This document shows positions 38,201 through 49,093 of a DNA stretch of 64,000 bases, piece by piece (position 1 is the first letter of the stretch; each line of letters opens with the position of its first letter). The position numbers and the translations under genes were made by a program. The stretch comes from Plotosus lineatus (taxonomy: Eukaryota; Chordata; Actinopteri; Siluriformes; Plotosidae). Location: assembly GCA_024760905.1 (NCBI GenBank), contig CM045733.1, positions 32,449,001 to 32,513,000 of the forward strand, read 5' to 3'. The notes beneath the pieces are model-generated. The model ran no database searches and was not told where the DNA came from. It saw nothing but the letters and a program-made list of their open reading frames with translations.

Positions 38201-40321
38201 GAGAAAGTACCAGACAGACAAGAGTTTAACACCTGAGATGGAAAGAGTACATAGTCACACCTACTTTGTTAGTCAGGTTGCGCAGGGTGTCCAAATGAGC
38301 TTGAATTATCCATACATCAGGTGTTTTGTCTTTAAAACAAAGCTCTAATATCACCTGTATAGAAACACAAAGAAAAGGGAAATCAGATACATCGAGACGC
38401 CCGAACCGAGAAAATAAAGTTACACAATTCAGAGGCTGCAAAGCCGCCAGCGTGTTTCTGTCCCTTGCTAAAGGGTTGTGTCAGGAACGGCATCCGACGT
38501 AAAAACCTACGCCAAATGAAACGTGCGAATCATTCGCTGTGACGACTCCTGATAAAAAGGGGAAAAGCAGAAAGGAAATCTCTCATTAGAAAGGGTGTTT
38601 TATAATAATGAACTCTGTGTCCTGTACACGAAAATCACGACCTGCAGGTTCATAAAAATTAAGAAAATTGATTCTGAACACATTCATTCATTCATTTTTG
38701 AGGCACTTCGTCCTAAGTAGGGCTGTAGGGAGGCTGGCGACCATCTCAGTTGACTCTGGGCAAAGGCGGAGTACAGCCTGGACAGCTGGGCAAGCCATAG
38801 CAGGGCCAAAACACACACACACACACACACACACATATCTAGAGAGTGAGACAGCTGATTAGCCTACTGTGCTTGTTTTGAACTGCAAGAGAAAACCAGA
38901 GTACATGGGGGGCATGTCAAGCAAGCAAGCACAAGGAGAAAATGAACCTCCAGACAGAAACACCCTGAGTCAGGGAATCAAACCCAGGCCTTTTTGCTGT
39001 GAGGCAAACATGCTAATCACTGTACCACCGTCCTGCCTTAATCTGAAGACAATAATCTGTAGATTTGAATTTAAGATTGTGAATTTTCCTTACATATGTC
39101 TCCGATCAATCAGAAAATCACACTGAGACAATTTTCAGCAGCAAGCGGAACAGTGGTGAAGTGATTAGCACGTCCGCCTCACAGCAAGAAGGTCCTGGGT
39201 TCGATTCCCAGATAGGGTGTTTCTGTGTGGAGTTTGCATGTTCTCCCTGTGCTTGTGTGGGTTTCCTCCGGGAACTCCGATTTCCTCCCACATTCCAAAA
39301 ACATGCATAGGTTAATTGGCCATTCCAGACCTCCTCTAGCTATGAATGGTTATGTGAGCTGTCCAGGGTGTATCCCGCCCTCACCCAGTAGGCTGAGATG
39401 GGCGCCAGCCTCCCCGTGACCCAAATTAGGATTAAGTGGCTCAGAAAATGAATGAATGAATTTTCAACAGCTTTGTGAAACATGTCAAACTAAACTCTGG
39501 GAGCATGTGAGATATCAGGTTTATGCATAGGGGCCACAGAACTTCTCTTTCATCACTTATTGGCTCATAACGAATGAAATGAGAACCAAAGTCTTAATCA
39601 CGTGATATTACGTCATCAGAATTATATGAAACAAATCGTAATTATGTTGTTAAACTCTTCAGCACTGAATTGGGAATGTTATGGAGCAGTGAACTCACGG
39701 TACCTTTTTCCTTAAATGAAAGACGAGCTTATAAAGCAGATGTTGACTCATGATGTCTGGTACTGTCTCAGACACCAGCAGGACGAACTGCTCGAGCTTG
39801 CCGTATTGTGTGACGTTGCGCCGCTGAACCACTTGCCAGAGAAAAGCAGACATGAGACGCAGCGGCGGTACAACGAGGCGCAAAGCGGACAGAGGCAGGG
39901 CACTGACTGCAACACATCCATCAAAACACAATATATTATAAGAAAAATAATTTATATCTATACTCAGAGTTTAAACATGTTTATTATTATTTTTAAAAGA
40001 TCGCATCTCAACACTAACATAAATCGGAGTCACATTACTAATAAAATAACTGTATGGTCCGGTTCATAACAGAAGGTAATTTGCTAGCCAGCTTCACAAT
40101 GGCTAAAATCCAAACAGCTACTCGTTCCCTATTGAAGTACACTACTTAGTGAGTGAAGCGAGCTCTTTCTACAGAACATGTCGGACACTATATATCTAGT
40201 ACGGGGCAATTTAGCATCCGTTCGCACTCTTGAGTCCCGATAGCATTTAGCTCCTTCAGCTAAAGCTTCTTTAGGTTTGAATCTTACTTTTTTGTTGGAC
40301 CACCGCGGTGCCCATTTCCAT
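30650..40321 (-). CDS. TINF2_N-domain C2H2 zinc finger protein (7 exons, 759 aa)
   Basis: Exons in transcript order: 40321-40288, 39906-39704, 38354-38265, 37546-37451, 37367-37257, 34421-34298, 32271-30650. All borders are GT-AG, every phase matches, and the total is 2280 nt (759 aa plus stop). Residues about 12-215 form a helical TRFH-like domain resembling TIN2: LSALRLVVPPLRLMSAFLWQ; LRKKVILEL (human LKAKVVVEL); and VEFGSGYDAVLQSLAWEFL ahead of a LPVP (human EYGEPFLAAMEKLLFEYL ahead of LPTP). A long acidic linker follows, including SMEEWISEIAG. Eleven tandem C2H2 fingers then run to near the C terminus, with TGEKPY/TGERPF linkers between many of them. A nuclear DNA-binding role is expected for such fingers, and the N domain probably mediates protein contacts. 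It is not the shelterin subunit itself, since no TRF1-binding FxLxP motif was seen. Target and partners are unknown. Confidence 0.85.
32511..32840 (-). repeat. SINE family A with 18-bp target duplication
   Basis: In the last intron of the zinc-finger gene; flanked by cagataatatttatcttt at 32479-32496 and 32841-32858. Confidence 0.93.
33300..33530 (+). repeat. tRNA-derived SINE of the V-SINE type
   Basis: Head with gtcaggagtcaagccccatt (B box), then ctgccactgttgggaccctg and the end gttgctctaagtaagaacat, the layout of widespread teleost V-SINE-like elements. Confidence 0.65.
33577..33930 (+). repeat. SINE family A
   Basis: Full length; flanks share attaaataaaa(a)tataaa, an imperfect target duplication. 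Followed by a (TTA)n run at 33951-33981. Confidence 0.9.
34298..34421 (-). CDS. TINF2_N-ZNF gene, coding exon 6
   Basis: 41 codons plus one base: TASWLCGGLSAMEDIVQPLS, DPVELRDVLQHFKTKRHKNR, N. It ends the N-terminal domain with LRDVLQHF followed by a basic stretch. Acceptor ctccag|acagcg, donor aatg|gtaaac. The leftover g pairs with ag at the start of the zinc-finger exon. Confidence 0.83.
35040..35340 (+). repeat. SINE family B with an expanded (GT)n
   Basis: ccacagtccaaaaaaaacatg, then (GT)n at 35129-35222, then the B tail caaccctaattaggattaag and (ATGA). Located in intron 5 of the zinc-finger gene. Confidence 0.7.
35405..37023. mobile_element. pogo/Tigger-like element interrupted by a LINE fragment
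   Basis: TA-flanked ends cagggatccctcgctacttt and, reversed, cagggatccctcactttttg. Confidence 0.75.
35650..36812 (-). mobile_element. RTE-like LINE, 5'-truncated copy
   Basis: Reversed 3' portion of the same family as 25493-28642: FGFMPRKSTTDAVFAL start, FADDIVI, SLSKTEYMCVND, then RWFGHVQRRD. The RT frame 36795-35998 is open for 265 codons. Ends in (CTT)n at left, the LINE 3' tail. Confidence 0.9.
37257..37367 (-). CDS. TINF2_N-ZNF gene, coding exon 5
   Basis: 37 codons, phase 0: NVLPVEFGSGYDAVLQSLAW, EFLTRVDELLPVPNLKE. This is the segment with the clearest TIN2 resemblance. Acceptor ccacag|aatgtt, donor gag|gtgggg. Confidence 0.88.
37451..37546 (-). CDS. TINF2_N-ZNF gene, coding exon 4
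   Basis: 32 codons, phase 0: SKDIESDVMNNKFIKIIQNI LEDPDKKESFVQ. Acceptor gacag|agcaag after a T-rich tract (TTTG repeats), donor tgcag|gttaaa. Confidence 0.83.
37630..38025 (+). mobile_element. Decayed Tc1-like element
   Basis: Contains attagccaatcacatggcat, gagcagaaaagcatttcgag and gatgcacaacacaacagtaa, hallmark blocks of an abundant fish Tc1-type transposon; heavily deleted. Confidence 0.6.
38030..38145 (-). repeat. SINE family A, tail fragment
   Basis: tttcggctttttccctttct to ccttcctgacacaaccctt only. Confidence 0.8.
38265..38354 (-). CDS. TINF2_N-ZNF gene, coding exon 3
   Basis: 30 codons, phase 0: VILELCFKDKTPDVWIIQAH LDTLRNLTNK. It continues the conserved helix LRKK-VILEL. Acceptor atacag|gtgata, donor aaa|gtaggt. 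Confidence 0.85.
38431..38580 (+). repeat. SINE family A, 3' half
   Basis: ggctgcaaagccgccagcg to gaaaagcagaaaggaaatc, immediately upstream of coding exon 3 of the minus-strand gene. Confidence 0.8.
38682..39035 (-). repeat. SINE family B with internal (AC)n
   Basis: Reversed: (ATTC)n end, ggaggctggcgaccatctca, (AC)n at 38812-38836, then the head gaggcaaacatgctaatcac. Confidence 0.75.
39150..39465 (+). repeat. SINE family B, full length
   Basis: tRNA-like head gtgattagcacgtccgcctc with B box gggttcgattccc; body gtttgcatgttctccctgtg; tail gacccaaattaggattaagt; (ATGA)n end. Best reference copy of the family in this window. Confidence 0.85.
39704..39906 (-). CDS. TINF2_N-ZNF gene, coding exon 2 (start of TRFH-like domain)
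   Basis: 68 codons including the split first one: ISALPLSALRLVVPPLRLMS, AFLWQVVQRR and on to LVFHLRKK. It aligns without gaps to the start of the TIN2 N domain around human ASWQVVRGR. Acceptor gttgcag|tcagtg, donor aag|gtaccg. A downstream ATG (MSAFLW) is an alternative start if exon 1 is not used. Confidence 0.85.
40288..40321 (-). CDS. TINF2_N-ZNF gene, coding exon 1 (short)
   Basis: Encodes MEMGTAVVQQK plus one base, with a strong donor aaa a|gtaagat. The extra base joins the tc that opens the next exon to make Ile. Supported by start codon, donor and phase only, because the peptide is too short to recognise. Confidence 0.6.
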
Positions 40322-40600
40322 GATGTATGTACAAAGAAAACGAAATATATCTTCTCACAATGGTGAAAAAATCATGGTTATTAAGTACTGTTAATTTTAG
40401 CGTGAAGCTGACCGAAGCAACGAACAGTAAAGAAGCACTTCCGTTACACAAGATAGAAAACAGGTTGCCCGTCTCTCTCGCTCTTTCATGCGCTTGCGCC
40501 CTCTTAGGGCTGGAGGTGAAATGATCTGTTGGCCCTTGTGATCGTCTTCTGACGGCTCCAAAGTATCAAACACTCACTGAGGCATTTGCCAAACTGTATT
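40322..40600. promoter_or_regulatory. 5' flank of the TINF2_N-ZNF gene
   Basis: Immediately upstream of its short first coding exon; non-repetitive with a GC-richer patch at 40460-40520. It should hold the 5' UTR and promoter, though no core element was identified. Confidence 0.3.
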
Positions 40601-40604
40601 CTGA

Positions 40605-40935
40605 CTAGGGTTAGGTGGAGAATAGAGCCTATCTCAGCCGACACTGGGTGAAGGCGGGGTACACCCTGGACAGTTTGCCAGACTATTGCATGGGAATCAC
40701 ACGCACAACCCTTCATAATGCACAGTCACACCTTGGGGAAATTTGGAACAGGCAGTTGGCCTCATGTGCATGTCTTTGAATTGTGAGAGGAAAACAAAGT
40801 ACTTGGAGGAAACCCACAGAAGCACGGGGAGAACATGATAATTCCACACAGAAACACCTGAGCCTGGAACTTGAACCCAGGACCAGCTTGCTGTGGGATG
40901 GTTATGCTCACCACATAAGCCAGTGTGCTGCCCAG
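40605..40935 (-). repeat. SINE family B, diverged
   Basis: Reversed; gcctatctcagccgacactg, ggtacaccctggacag, and head-like ccacataagccagtgtgctg. Confidence 0.7.
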
Positions 40936-41584
40936 GTATCAAACCATACTCCTTAACTTGCAAATAAAACACGAAACCGTGAGCTCCATTTTGTTGTTAT
41001 CTTCTGCTTATGTGTCCACACAGCAGTCTAATAAATCAGGGAAATGGCAGGAAAAATATATTGCATGTTAGCCACCAGTCGGTTCTGGGTACACTTGGAA
41101 TTTGCAGCCTTTTCTCTTACATTAGATATACTGTACATGTTTCTGTCAATTTACACATGCAAACATTTTCAAAGCTATGATTTTACGCAGTGCCAAAATA
41201 TTTTCCTTGACAAATCTCTGCCAACATAGAAATAGAACTTCACAACACAAACACGTGCAAAGCTAATTGTGCTTACAACATACACTGTCTGTACTTTATC
41301 CACTAAATATGCAAATCTTCAAAATTAATTTGGATTCTGAATTCATGTTACCATGCAAAACAGTCAATGATATTAAATTAACCAATTGGTATTAATGCAG
41401 AATAGCCCTGACATTACATCTATACAGCATTTCCTCAAATAGCATCTGCTGGCTGTTTGACTTTTAAGTCATGTGACGGATTCCAATGCTTGATGGTCTA
41501 TGTCGACTGATAATCCAATAAATGAAGAAAACGGCAGGAAGTGCCAGACAAGGAAAAAAGGAGTGGCGAATGGTGGAGAGGTAT
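40936..41584. other. Unassigned intergenic
   Basis: No gene, no recognised repeat. Confidence 0.4.
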
Positions 41585-42050
41585 AAATCTTCTTCTTCTT
41601 CTTCTTCTTCTTTTCCTTTCGGCTTTTCCCTTCAGGGGTCGCCACAGCAAATCATCTGCCTCCATCTCACCCTATCTTCTGAATCTTCTTCTCTTACACC
41701 AACTACCTTCATGTTCTCCTTCACCACATCCATAAATCTTCTCTTTGGTCTTCCTCTAGGACTTCTGCCTGGTAGTTCCAACCTCAGTATCCTACTACCA
41801 ATATACTCACTATCCCTCCTCTGTACATGTCCAAACCATCTCAATCTAGCCTCTCTGACTTTGTCTCCAAAACATCTAACATGTGCTGTCCCTCTGATGT
41901 ACTCATTCCTAATCCTATCCATCCTCGTTACTCCCAAAGAAAACCTCAACATTTTCATCTCTGCTACCTCCAGCTCTGCCTCCTGTCTTTTCCCCAGGGT
42001 CACTGTTTCTAAACCATACAACATTGCTGGCCTCATCACCGTCTTGTATA
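41585..42050 (-). mobile_element. RTE-like LINE, 3' end fragment
   Basis: (CTT)n then the reversed LINE 3' end; encodes VTLGKRQEAELEVAEMKMLR and RWFGHVQRRDSEY. About 0.45 kb only. Confidence 0.88.
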
Positions 42051-43160
42051 AATGCTGTTCGAAAATACAGCCATGCTGTGTTATAGGGTGTTAGAAGCAC
42101 CAGAAAAAGGACAGAGGATATGGTGAGTGCTGGAAAGTATAAATAATTGGTGACGTGCAGGATGAAGATGAGACAATTCTGACAGGAAATCTACATGAAT
42201 GCTAAAGTGCCTGCACATTGATGATTGCCAAACGTGGCAAGATAATACTATCCTTGTTTTGGTATGATCATTGGAGTTCACTGGTAGTAGCCAGCAAAAT
42301 GAATGAATTATTCAGCAGTAAATTACCTGGTAGACACTTGAAAATCTCTACCTAAGCATGTCAATCTTTCTCTGTTTTTCCTTTTTGTTTTTTTTTTATT
42401 TATACTTTTGCAATTTCTCTCCATTTTCTCCCTGAATTTGGTCATATCCGATTACCACCTTTCCCTATTACATGATCACCACCAAACAGGGATTCAAGCA
42501 AGCAAGCAGATGCTCCCTCCATGACATTCAGTGGTACCACCCGCCTGTTTTAGAACTACTACACATAATGCAGCATTTTCATTTCTTAAGAAGTTAAACT
42601 AGATTCTGATGAAGTTTTATAGACATAAGTGCAAAGTGTATGTTTTGGCCTGGTTTAGTTGATATGGTTGCTGACAAATGCCTTTAAAGTCAGATCATTC
42701 TGATGTCCCAAGCTCTCATCATGAAGTAAACACACTTTTATGTGCTAAAATCTCCCCACATTTCTACACCTAATATGGATTAGCTTACTTTAATAAAAAT
42801 GACAGAATTGCCAAATCATAATTTGGGTTGATGTTTAAACTGAAAACTCTGAATCCATATATCTACACAGGAGTGACAAGCAATCATGCGTAAATTCAAG
42901 TGAGCGAAAGCATTGATAAGAGGTGGCAGTTTCTCTCAGTTATAAGCAATGCAAAGTTACCACTGATTTGTCAGATGAAACCAAACACTGAGTTTTCCAA
43001 AATATTTTCTCTACAAAATGAACAAACAAAAGTTTAATAATTTTGTCTAGATTGAAAAGCAGCGCATTATCACCGTCACCGTGATGCACAGGACCATTGG
43101 CATTTCCTGCGTGTGTGTGTGTGTATATGTCGAACTCTTCCCAGTTCATAATGAGAGCTT
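42051..43160. other. Unassigned intergenic
   Basis: Mostly unique. 42415-42545 weakly resembles the reverse of the repeat at 29570/59100. A short (GT)n occurs at 43111-43124. Confidence 0.4.
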
Positions 43161-43167
43161 TCCTTTA

Positions 43168-43738
43168 AGGAAACAGCGCAATAAAAACAAATAAGAAATT
43201 GATATTTGCAGTATATTACACAGGGAACTAAGAATGATTAGTGGATCCCATTAATATTAAGGTGACCTTGCATGATCACTACAGCCAAATTGCAAATAAA
43301 AAAGTCAACACAGAGGAGTCAGTTAAGAATAACTTAACTATCTAACCAGTACCATGGAAGGTTAATGTAAATTTCTCACTTCAGTTCTGGTGGGGACCAA
43401 ATTTAAGAAGGAGACCCATTTTATTGATTTTGGCCATTTCATTGGCCATTTCACACTGAGCATTGGAACACAATATTAGGCCTTGAACAGAAACAAAATG
43501 GCCATATTAAGCGGAGTGTTGAGACACCTCAAGGACAACTTGATGACGTGACATGTGATGTCACGAGGAACCAATGAGAACAAGGTCAAGACGAGACATG
43601 ATGTCATGATAGACCAATCAGAGTTGAATGGACACAAGCTAAGCCAATGCAAGCTTGTGGTCTGTCTGAGACTTTTCTCTTGAAACAACTTTTGTTTGTG
43701 TCTGAGATCTTTCTCTAGGGACAATTTGTTTTGTGTAA
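43168..43738 (+). repeat. Left arm of a 0.6 kb inverted duplication
   Basis: Matches the reverse complement of 49094-49690 over nearly its full length with few differences (for example catgatcactacagccaaat, gacgtgacatgtgatgtcac). Ends next to a (CTT)n tract. Confidence 0.9.
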
Positions 43739-43782
43739 TTGTCTTCTTCTCTTCTTCTTCTTCTTCTTCTTCTTCTTCACTT

Positions 43783-44586
43783 TCTGCAGTTAATGGGGAC
43801 CGAGACCCTCCCCACGACCGTCGATTTCCGTGAAGTAGGATCAACCCAATTGACTGACGTATACTTACATGTATATGTGTACATAATATCAATAAATTCA
43901 TATTCAACTCTATAAATGCTTATAATCACAATTAAACATTCAAAAGTAATGCATAAGATGTAAATAAAATATAAATACACACACTCAGATGCGCACCTCA
44001 CATAAAAATGTAAGTAGTTTTGATGGGGAGTTTGGTTTGGTTTTTTTTGTTGTTTTTGTTTGTTTGGGCTTTTTTTTGTTGCATAATTGGCCTTGTTTAA
44101 CAGCATTTTCCTTAACTTTTTCCCTTAATTTTTTCAATGGATCTTCTTTTATTCTTTTCCTTTCGGCTTTTTCCCTTTATCAGGGGTCACCAGAGCAAAT
44201 CATCTGATTCACACGTTTGATTTGGCATAGGTTTTTACGTTGGATGCCGTTCCTGACACAACCCTTTAGCAAGGGACAGAAACACGCTGGCGGCTTTGCA
44301 GCTACTCTTTACGAAAGTCAGCAATGGTTCTTTTACATGAACCCCTTACAGACAGTGAGAGACATGGCCCGCCTTTGATAACCCAGTTAGCTGCACTGGG
44401 GGAACAGTGACAACCTTGTGGAGAGTGGAACTCGAACCCCCAACCTTAGGATCAGCGATCCAGTGCTCTATACCACCAGGCCACCACTGCCCGCTTTAAT
44501 TTTTAATTTTTGGATGGATATTTTTGAAAAACCCGCGGTGCACTGAAGCCACAGAAACTGAAGCATGAAGTAGTGAGGGATCACTG
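43783..44586. mobile_element. pogo/Tigger-like element, left end truncated
   Basis: Right end gtagtgagggatcactg next to TA; interior shared with 16573-16770. Interrupted by a SINE. Confidence 0.6.
44150..44493 (-). repeat. SINE family A
   Basis: Reversed full-length copy nested in the element above. Confidence 0.9.
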
Positions 44587-44639
44587 TACTGTATAACCTA
44601 TTCATTATAATAACGTAAGTTAAAATATGGCTTGGTGTA

Positions 44640-44700
44640 CCCCGCCCTCACCAAGAGATGGGTGCCAGCGTCTCGACAACCCTAATTAGAATTAAATCAG
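44640..44700 (+). repeat. SINE family B tail
   Basis: gatgggtgccagcgtctcga and ccctaattagaattaa. Confidence 0.6.
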
Positions 44701-44764
44701 AATAAAAAAAATAAAGATGAAAGTTAATACTGTATATGCTAAAATAATATAAACCATTGATAGT

Positions 44765-45800
44765 ATAATGCCACCTTGACACTTGTGTGAATTTTGTCCC
44801 CACGCTGATATACGATTTTGCGTGACAATGAGTAAACTCGTCATAGACTGTAGTGAAGTTTTCATAAACTGTGCGGGGCTGTGTGCAAGAGCACAAATAA
44901 AAATTTTAAATATTCAAAATTATGATACGCATAAATTATCGTACTATTTGCATGAACTAGGCATGAACATTGCACAAGTTTGCAAACACTGCGGACAGTG
45001 CGGATCAAAGTGTCTGTGTGCATTCATTGTACATGTGTTGTGAAATTATTGTGCATTCTCTTGTGCATATGTTTAACTTTAAGTTGTTACTCTTGTAAAC
45101 TTTGTTTTACACTCACAATAAATAAAAAAGTTTAAAGAAGAAGAAATAAAGGGAACACTTTCTTTATTCATTTATTTTCTGAAGTGCTTAATCCTAACTA
45201 GGGTCGTGGCGAGGCTGGCGCCCATCCACTTTATTGCCTTTCTTTACACCGTGAATTTATAGAATAATAATTACAGTCTTTGTTCTACGTATAGCCTGGG
45301 TTGCTGGATCTTAGTGGTCCACATTTGTGGTCACTATGGGTCAGGGTGTGGCCATTCTCTCTATCCAAGGAACAGTGTCAGCAGAAGACAGGTAATAGTG
45401 TGACAAGTATTCATTATTGTATACCGTACTCGATATTCTTTCGGGACAGATGCATCAAGAGCTCCATTTGATGTTCCTCCCTCCATGCGCTATTTATCCG
45501 ATCATATGTTGTTAAGGGTTCATGCTCCACATCTTTCAATAAATATATATATAGTGTGGCATAAAGCAAAACCACATAATGCCACGACATGTGCAAAGTG
45601 GTTGTGGCAATGCGTGCACATGTGCAAACAATGCACATCACGTGTACCATGTTCTACACTACATGTAAAGAATGCACCAACAATACTGGACCTAGGCGTT
45701 AAAAGTCATGCCAATTTTTAAAGGTCATCACCATGTCTGGTCATGTGCGGCAGTGCGGAGGCAAAATTTGTGCAAGTGTCAAGGTCGCATAAGCTATTTA
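44765..45800. mobile_element. Possible DNA transposon with inverted ends
   Basis: ccaccttgacacttgtgtga near the left and, reversed, gcgaccttgacacttgcaca near the right face each other. No coding part recognised. Confidence 0.4.
45155..45228 (-). repeat. SINE family B tail
   Basis: (TTCA)-type end, cttaatcctaactagggtcg, gaggctggcgcccatcc. Confidence 0.65.
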
Positions 45801-45942
45801 CAGTATTACTGAACTAGCTAGATACAGTACTGCTCTTGGATGTACACTTCCCACAGGGAGCTAAGTACTCATTGCCCATGATTTCACTAGGAAACCATTT
45901 GTAAGTAGGAAACGTTAAAGGGTTACCTAGGCAACCAGAGGA

Positions 45943-46200
45943 GCCAGTGGTATAGCGGTTAGGGTGCTGTGCTCATGATCAGGAGGTTATGTATTCAAAT
46001 CCCAGTTAGACCCCCACTGTGCTAAGACCCCTGGGCAAGGTCTCAACCACAAGGGTGCCTTTGTTCACCCAGCAGTATAAATGGGTACCAGTAAAAATAT
46101 ACTGGGACGGTAACCTGCGATGGACTAGCGTCCCATCCAGGAGGAGTTGTACTCCCAGTCGCTTTACAGAAACCGGTGTTTTGACACCGCATCATTGTAT
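45943..46200 (+). repeat. tRNA-derived SINE, third type
   Basis: Head gccagtggtatagcggttag with ggttatgtattcaaatccc (B box), then aaatgggtaccagtaaaaat, tggactagcgtcccatccag and the tail cccagtcgctttacagaaac. Confidence 0.65.
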
Positions 46201-46313
46201 GTGTAGAGACAGACAGACAAGTCACTCTGTTTATAAGTCTTTACTTTTTTACTCGTCAACTGATCTATTTCTCTGTCTTCTCACCCTGAGACACAATAAT
46301 GTAGACTTCTTCT

Positions 46314-46664
46314 TTTCCTTTTGGCTTTTCCCTTTTTTCCAGGGGTCGCCACAGCGAATCATGTGATTTGCATGTTTGATTTGGCATTGGTTTTTACATC
46401 GGATGCCCTTCCTGACACAATCCTTTAGCAAGGGGCAGAAACACGTTGACGGCTTTGCAGCTACTCTTTACGAAAGTCAGCAATGGTTCTTTTACATGAA
46501 TCTCTCACCATAGACAGTGAGAGACATGGCCAGCCTTTGATAACCCAGTTAGCTGCACTGGGGGGGAAGGGGCAGTGACAACCTTGTGGAGAGTGGGACT
46601 CGGACCCCCAACCTTAGGATCAGCGATCCAGCGCCCTATACCACGAGACCACCACTACCCCTTC
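46314..46664 (-). repeat. SINE family A
   Basis: Reversed full-length copy from ttccttttggcttttccc to gagaccaccactacccc. Confidence 0.9.
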
Positions 46665-48394
46665 CCTGTAAGAACAAAGACGGACACAAAAATAGGTGCT
46701 AGTAATTATACAGAAGTGAACTCATCAACATGCTACCTGACTTCTTTCTGCCAGCAGAGTGTCTTTATTTCCACATAGACACTCTCCACAATTCCCTTTC
46801 ACTCTGATTACTCTGTTCAGACAGAATAATATATGGAGGAAATCATTACGCACCCAGCACAACCAGAAAAAAAAATTGGATGTGCTAGAAAGTGATGTCA
46901 TGACAGTCCTTTCTGCATTCATGGGGACTTTTAAGGGGTGTTATAAATGTTTCTGGATGCAGAATTATTAGGAAAATACACGAAAAAAGGGCCTGAGACT
47001 AAAATCCAGGGTTAGAGGGCTTTATTAACATGCTTGATGTAAACCCTAAAGATACTTAATTATTCAGGACAGGCCTAAAATAAGACTTTGCTAAAATGTT
47101 CTGTAAAAAATATCGTAACATTTCGCGGCATGAAATAAAAAAGGAAAACATGAGCAGTAAACCAAAACAAAGGATCATAATCATAATCATGACACGCAAC
47201 AGAAACCAGTCAAAATCATATTTGACATTCACAATGGGGAAAAAACATGGAAATGTGGAGGAGAGGAACTTCAAATTGCTCACAAAGTGTGTGCTCATGT
47301 TGATTTGATAAAACATCAATAAATGGAAATGAAGTCACAGTTGAGAGGATTCCTCAAAGAAGCAAAAGTACAATCTCATTATGATTGTGTTTTATGTTGA
47401 TTTTACAGGTGTTAGGCAGAGAATTCTATGCAAATATCCCATGAATGCAGATAATCCTCGTCAACATGCTAATTCTAGTTAAAACACTGTAGGATTTGAG
47501 GGTGGGACTTTGTGTACTTGGGTCTTACAAGCTCAAGGATGAAAACAAATGTAAAACTTTTTCAACTTTGTCTGCTTAACTAATCGACCCAGCCTTGACA
47601 AATCCTGACAAACCTTGCAAATGTAGCTCCAAGACCTGTAAAGCCAGTGTTGTATAGTCAACCTGTAGTGCTGATTTTCCATGCAACACCATATCATGGC
47701 CACTTTACGAGTTTGGGTTTTTGAATCCAAGTAGAAACTCATAAAATGTGGCTGACATAAAGATTGCATAGAAAATTAAACCGGTGACAGGGGATCTACA
47801 ATGCAGAGAAAATTGTCAGTGAAAGTTGGCATACGTAACACCTGCTTATCTTAAGACCTGCAAGACTGAAAAAGATCTGCAACAGTATTGATGTTCAAAC
47901 ATGCAATGAAAATGCAATGATGATTTATATTATCCTTTGGATTCTAAACTCAGCAATAAATAAACTGACCATTAAGCTACCTTGATTTGCTGATATGGGT
48001 TTGGAGTGTGAAGTGGAGGAAGATCAGGGTATCAGGTGCCACTGGGGTTACTGTGTGTTTTGGAAGCATGAACTGAGGAAGGCTTATGGCCTGCCGGTCT
48101 GAAATGCCATAGCGTCGTATATTTGGTCCACCATGAATCTTGTGCAAACAGCTGGACTTCCCTAACATGTACTACAAAATAATTATTGATCATTAACAGT
48201 ATCAATATGAATATAGGGTGACAAATATAAATACAGAATTGTAATAGCTTTGGAATAACGTATAGTTAAATAAAGAAATTTGTAATCTTGAAATGAAAAA
48301 CTGTCCAATGAACTCATCGCCAATGAAAAATATATTTCAATTGTTGTTCAAGATACTCTTAACTGGAGTAACTTACAATTATCTTTTTTGATAC
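46665..48394. other. Unassigned intergenic
   Basis: No recognised gene or repeat except the splice-like open segment at 47985-48175. Confidence 0.4.
47985..48175 (-). other. Unrecognised open segment with splice-like borders
   Basis: On the minus strand an acceptor-like attttgtag precedes an open frame (ATG-LGKSSCLHKIHGGPNIRR... to LQTHISK) and a donor-like tcaag|gtagct follows. No family recognised and no partner exon found. It could be a chance ORF or an exon of a gene lying outside the window. Confidence 0.15.
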
Positions 48395-48510
48395 AACTGA
48401 GTGTCAAGGGCTTCGCTCAACAAGGGCCCAACAGTGGTCACTGTTAGAATTGAAGTGCTCATCTTCAGATTAGCAACCCATTGCTTTATCCACTAAGCCA
48501 CCCTGCCAAA
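48395..48510 (-). repeat. tRNA-derived SINE head
   Basis: Reversed: gcttcgctcaacaagggccc, gattagcaacccattgctttatccac.. (split here), ending ccaccctgcc. Resembles the element at 33300. Confidence 0.5.
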
Positions 48511-48865
48511 ATTGTTAATTATACCTATAGAAGAGCAATTGTGTGATTTACTGCAACATTTAATTATTGGGTGATTTATGTGACTATTATATGAGGAATT
48601 CATTAAGAAGTCAGTAAGATTATTTTATTAAGACAATTTCACTCTACAAGGGTATTGCCTGACTTATCTTTATAAAAATAAAACAAAATGGCCTTCCTAA
48701 GTGAATGGGTGTACCCTTCAAGGTACCCTTTTCAGGCATGTTGGGTTAGGTTATGAGAGACCAATCAGAACAAAGCCAAGTTGAAACATGGAAAAAACGT
48801 GTCCAATTCACGAGGCAAAGGATCCCAACTCATTTTTCAGGTGTTTATTTAGCCTTTAGGAAAAG

Positions 48866-49088
48866 AAGAGTATATGGTGAGAGGCGTGTAAAAGAACCAT
48901 TGCTGACTTTTGTAAAGAGGAGCTGCAAAGCCGTCAGCGTGTTTCTGTCCCTTGCTAAAGGGTTGTTTCAGGAACATAAACATAAAACAACATAAAAACC
49001 TATACCAAGTCCACTGTGCAAATCAGAAGAGCCGCTGTGGCGACCCCTGAAAAAGGGAAAAAGCCGAAAGGAGAAGAAGAAGAAGATG
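48866..49088 (+). repeat. SINE family A, 3' part
   Basis: tatggtgagaggcgtgtaaa to gcgacccctgaaaaagggaa and a (GAA)n end that abuts the inverted duplication arm. Confidence 0.85.
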
Positions 49089-49093
49089 ATCAT

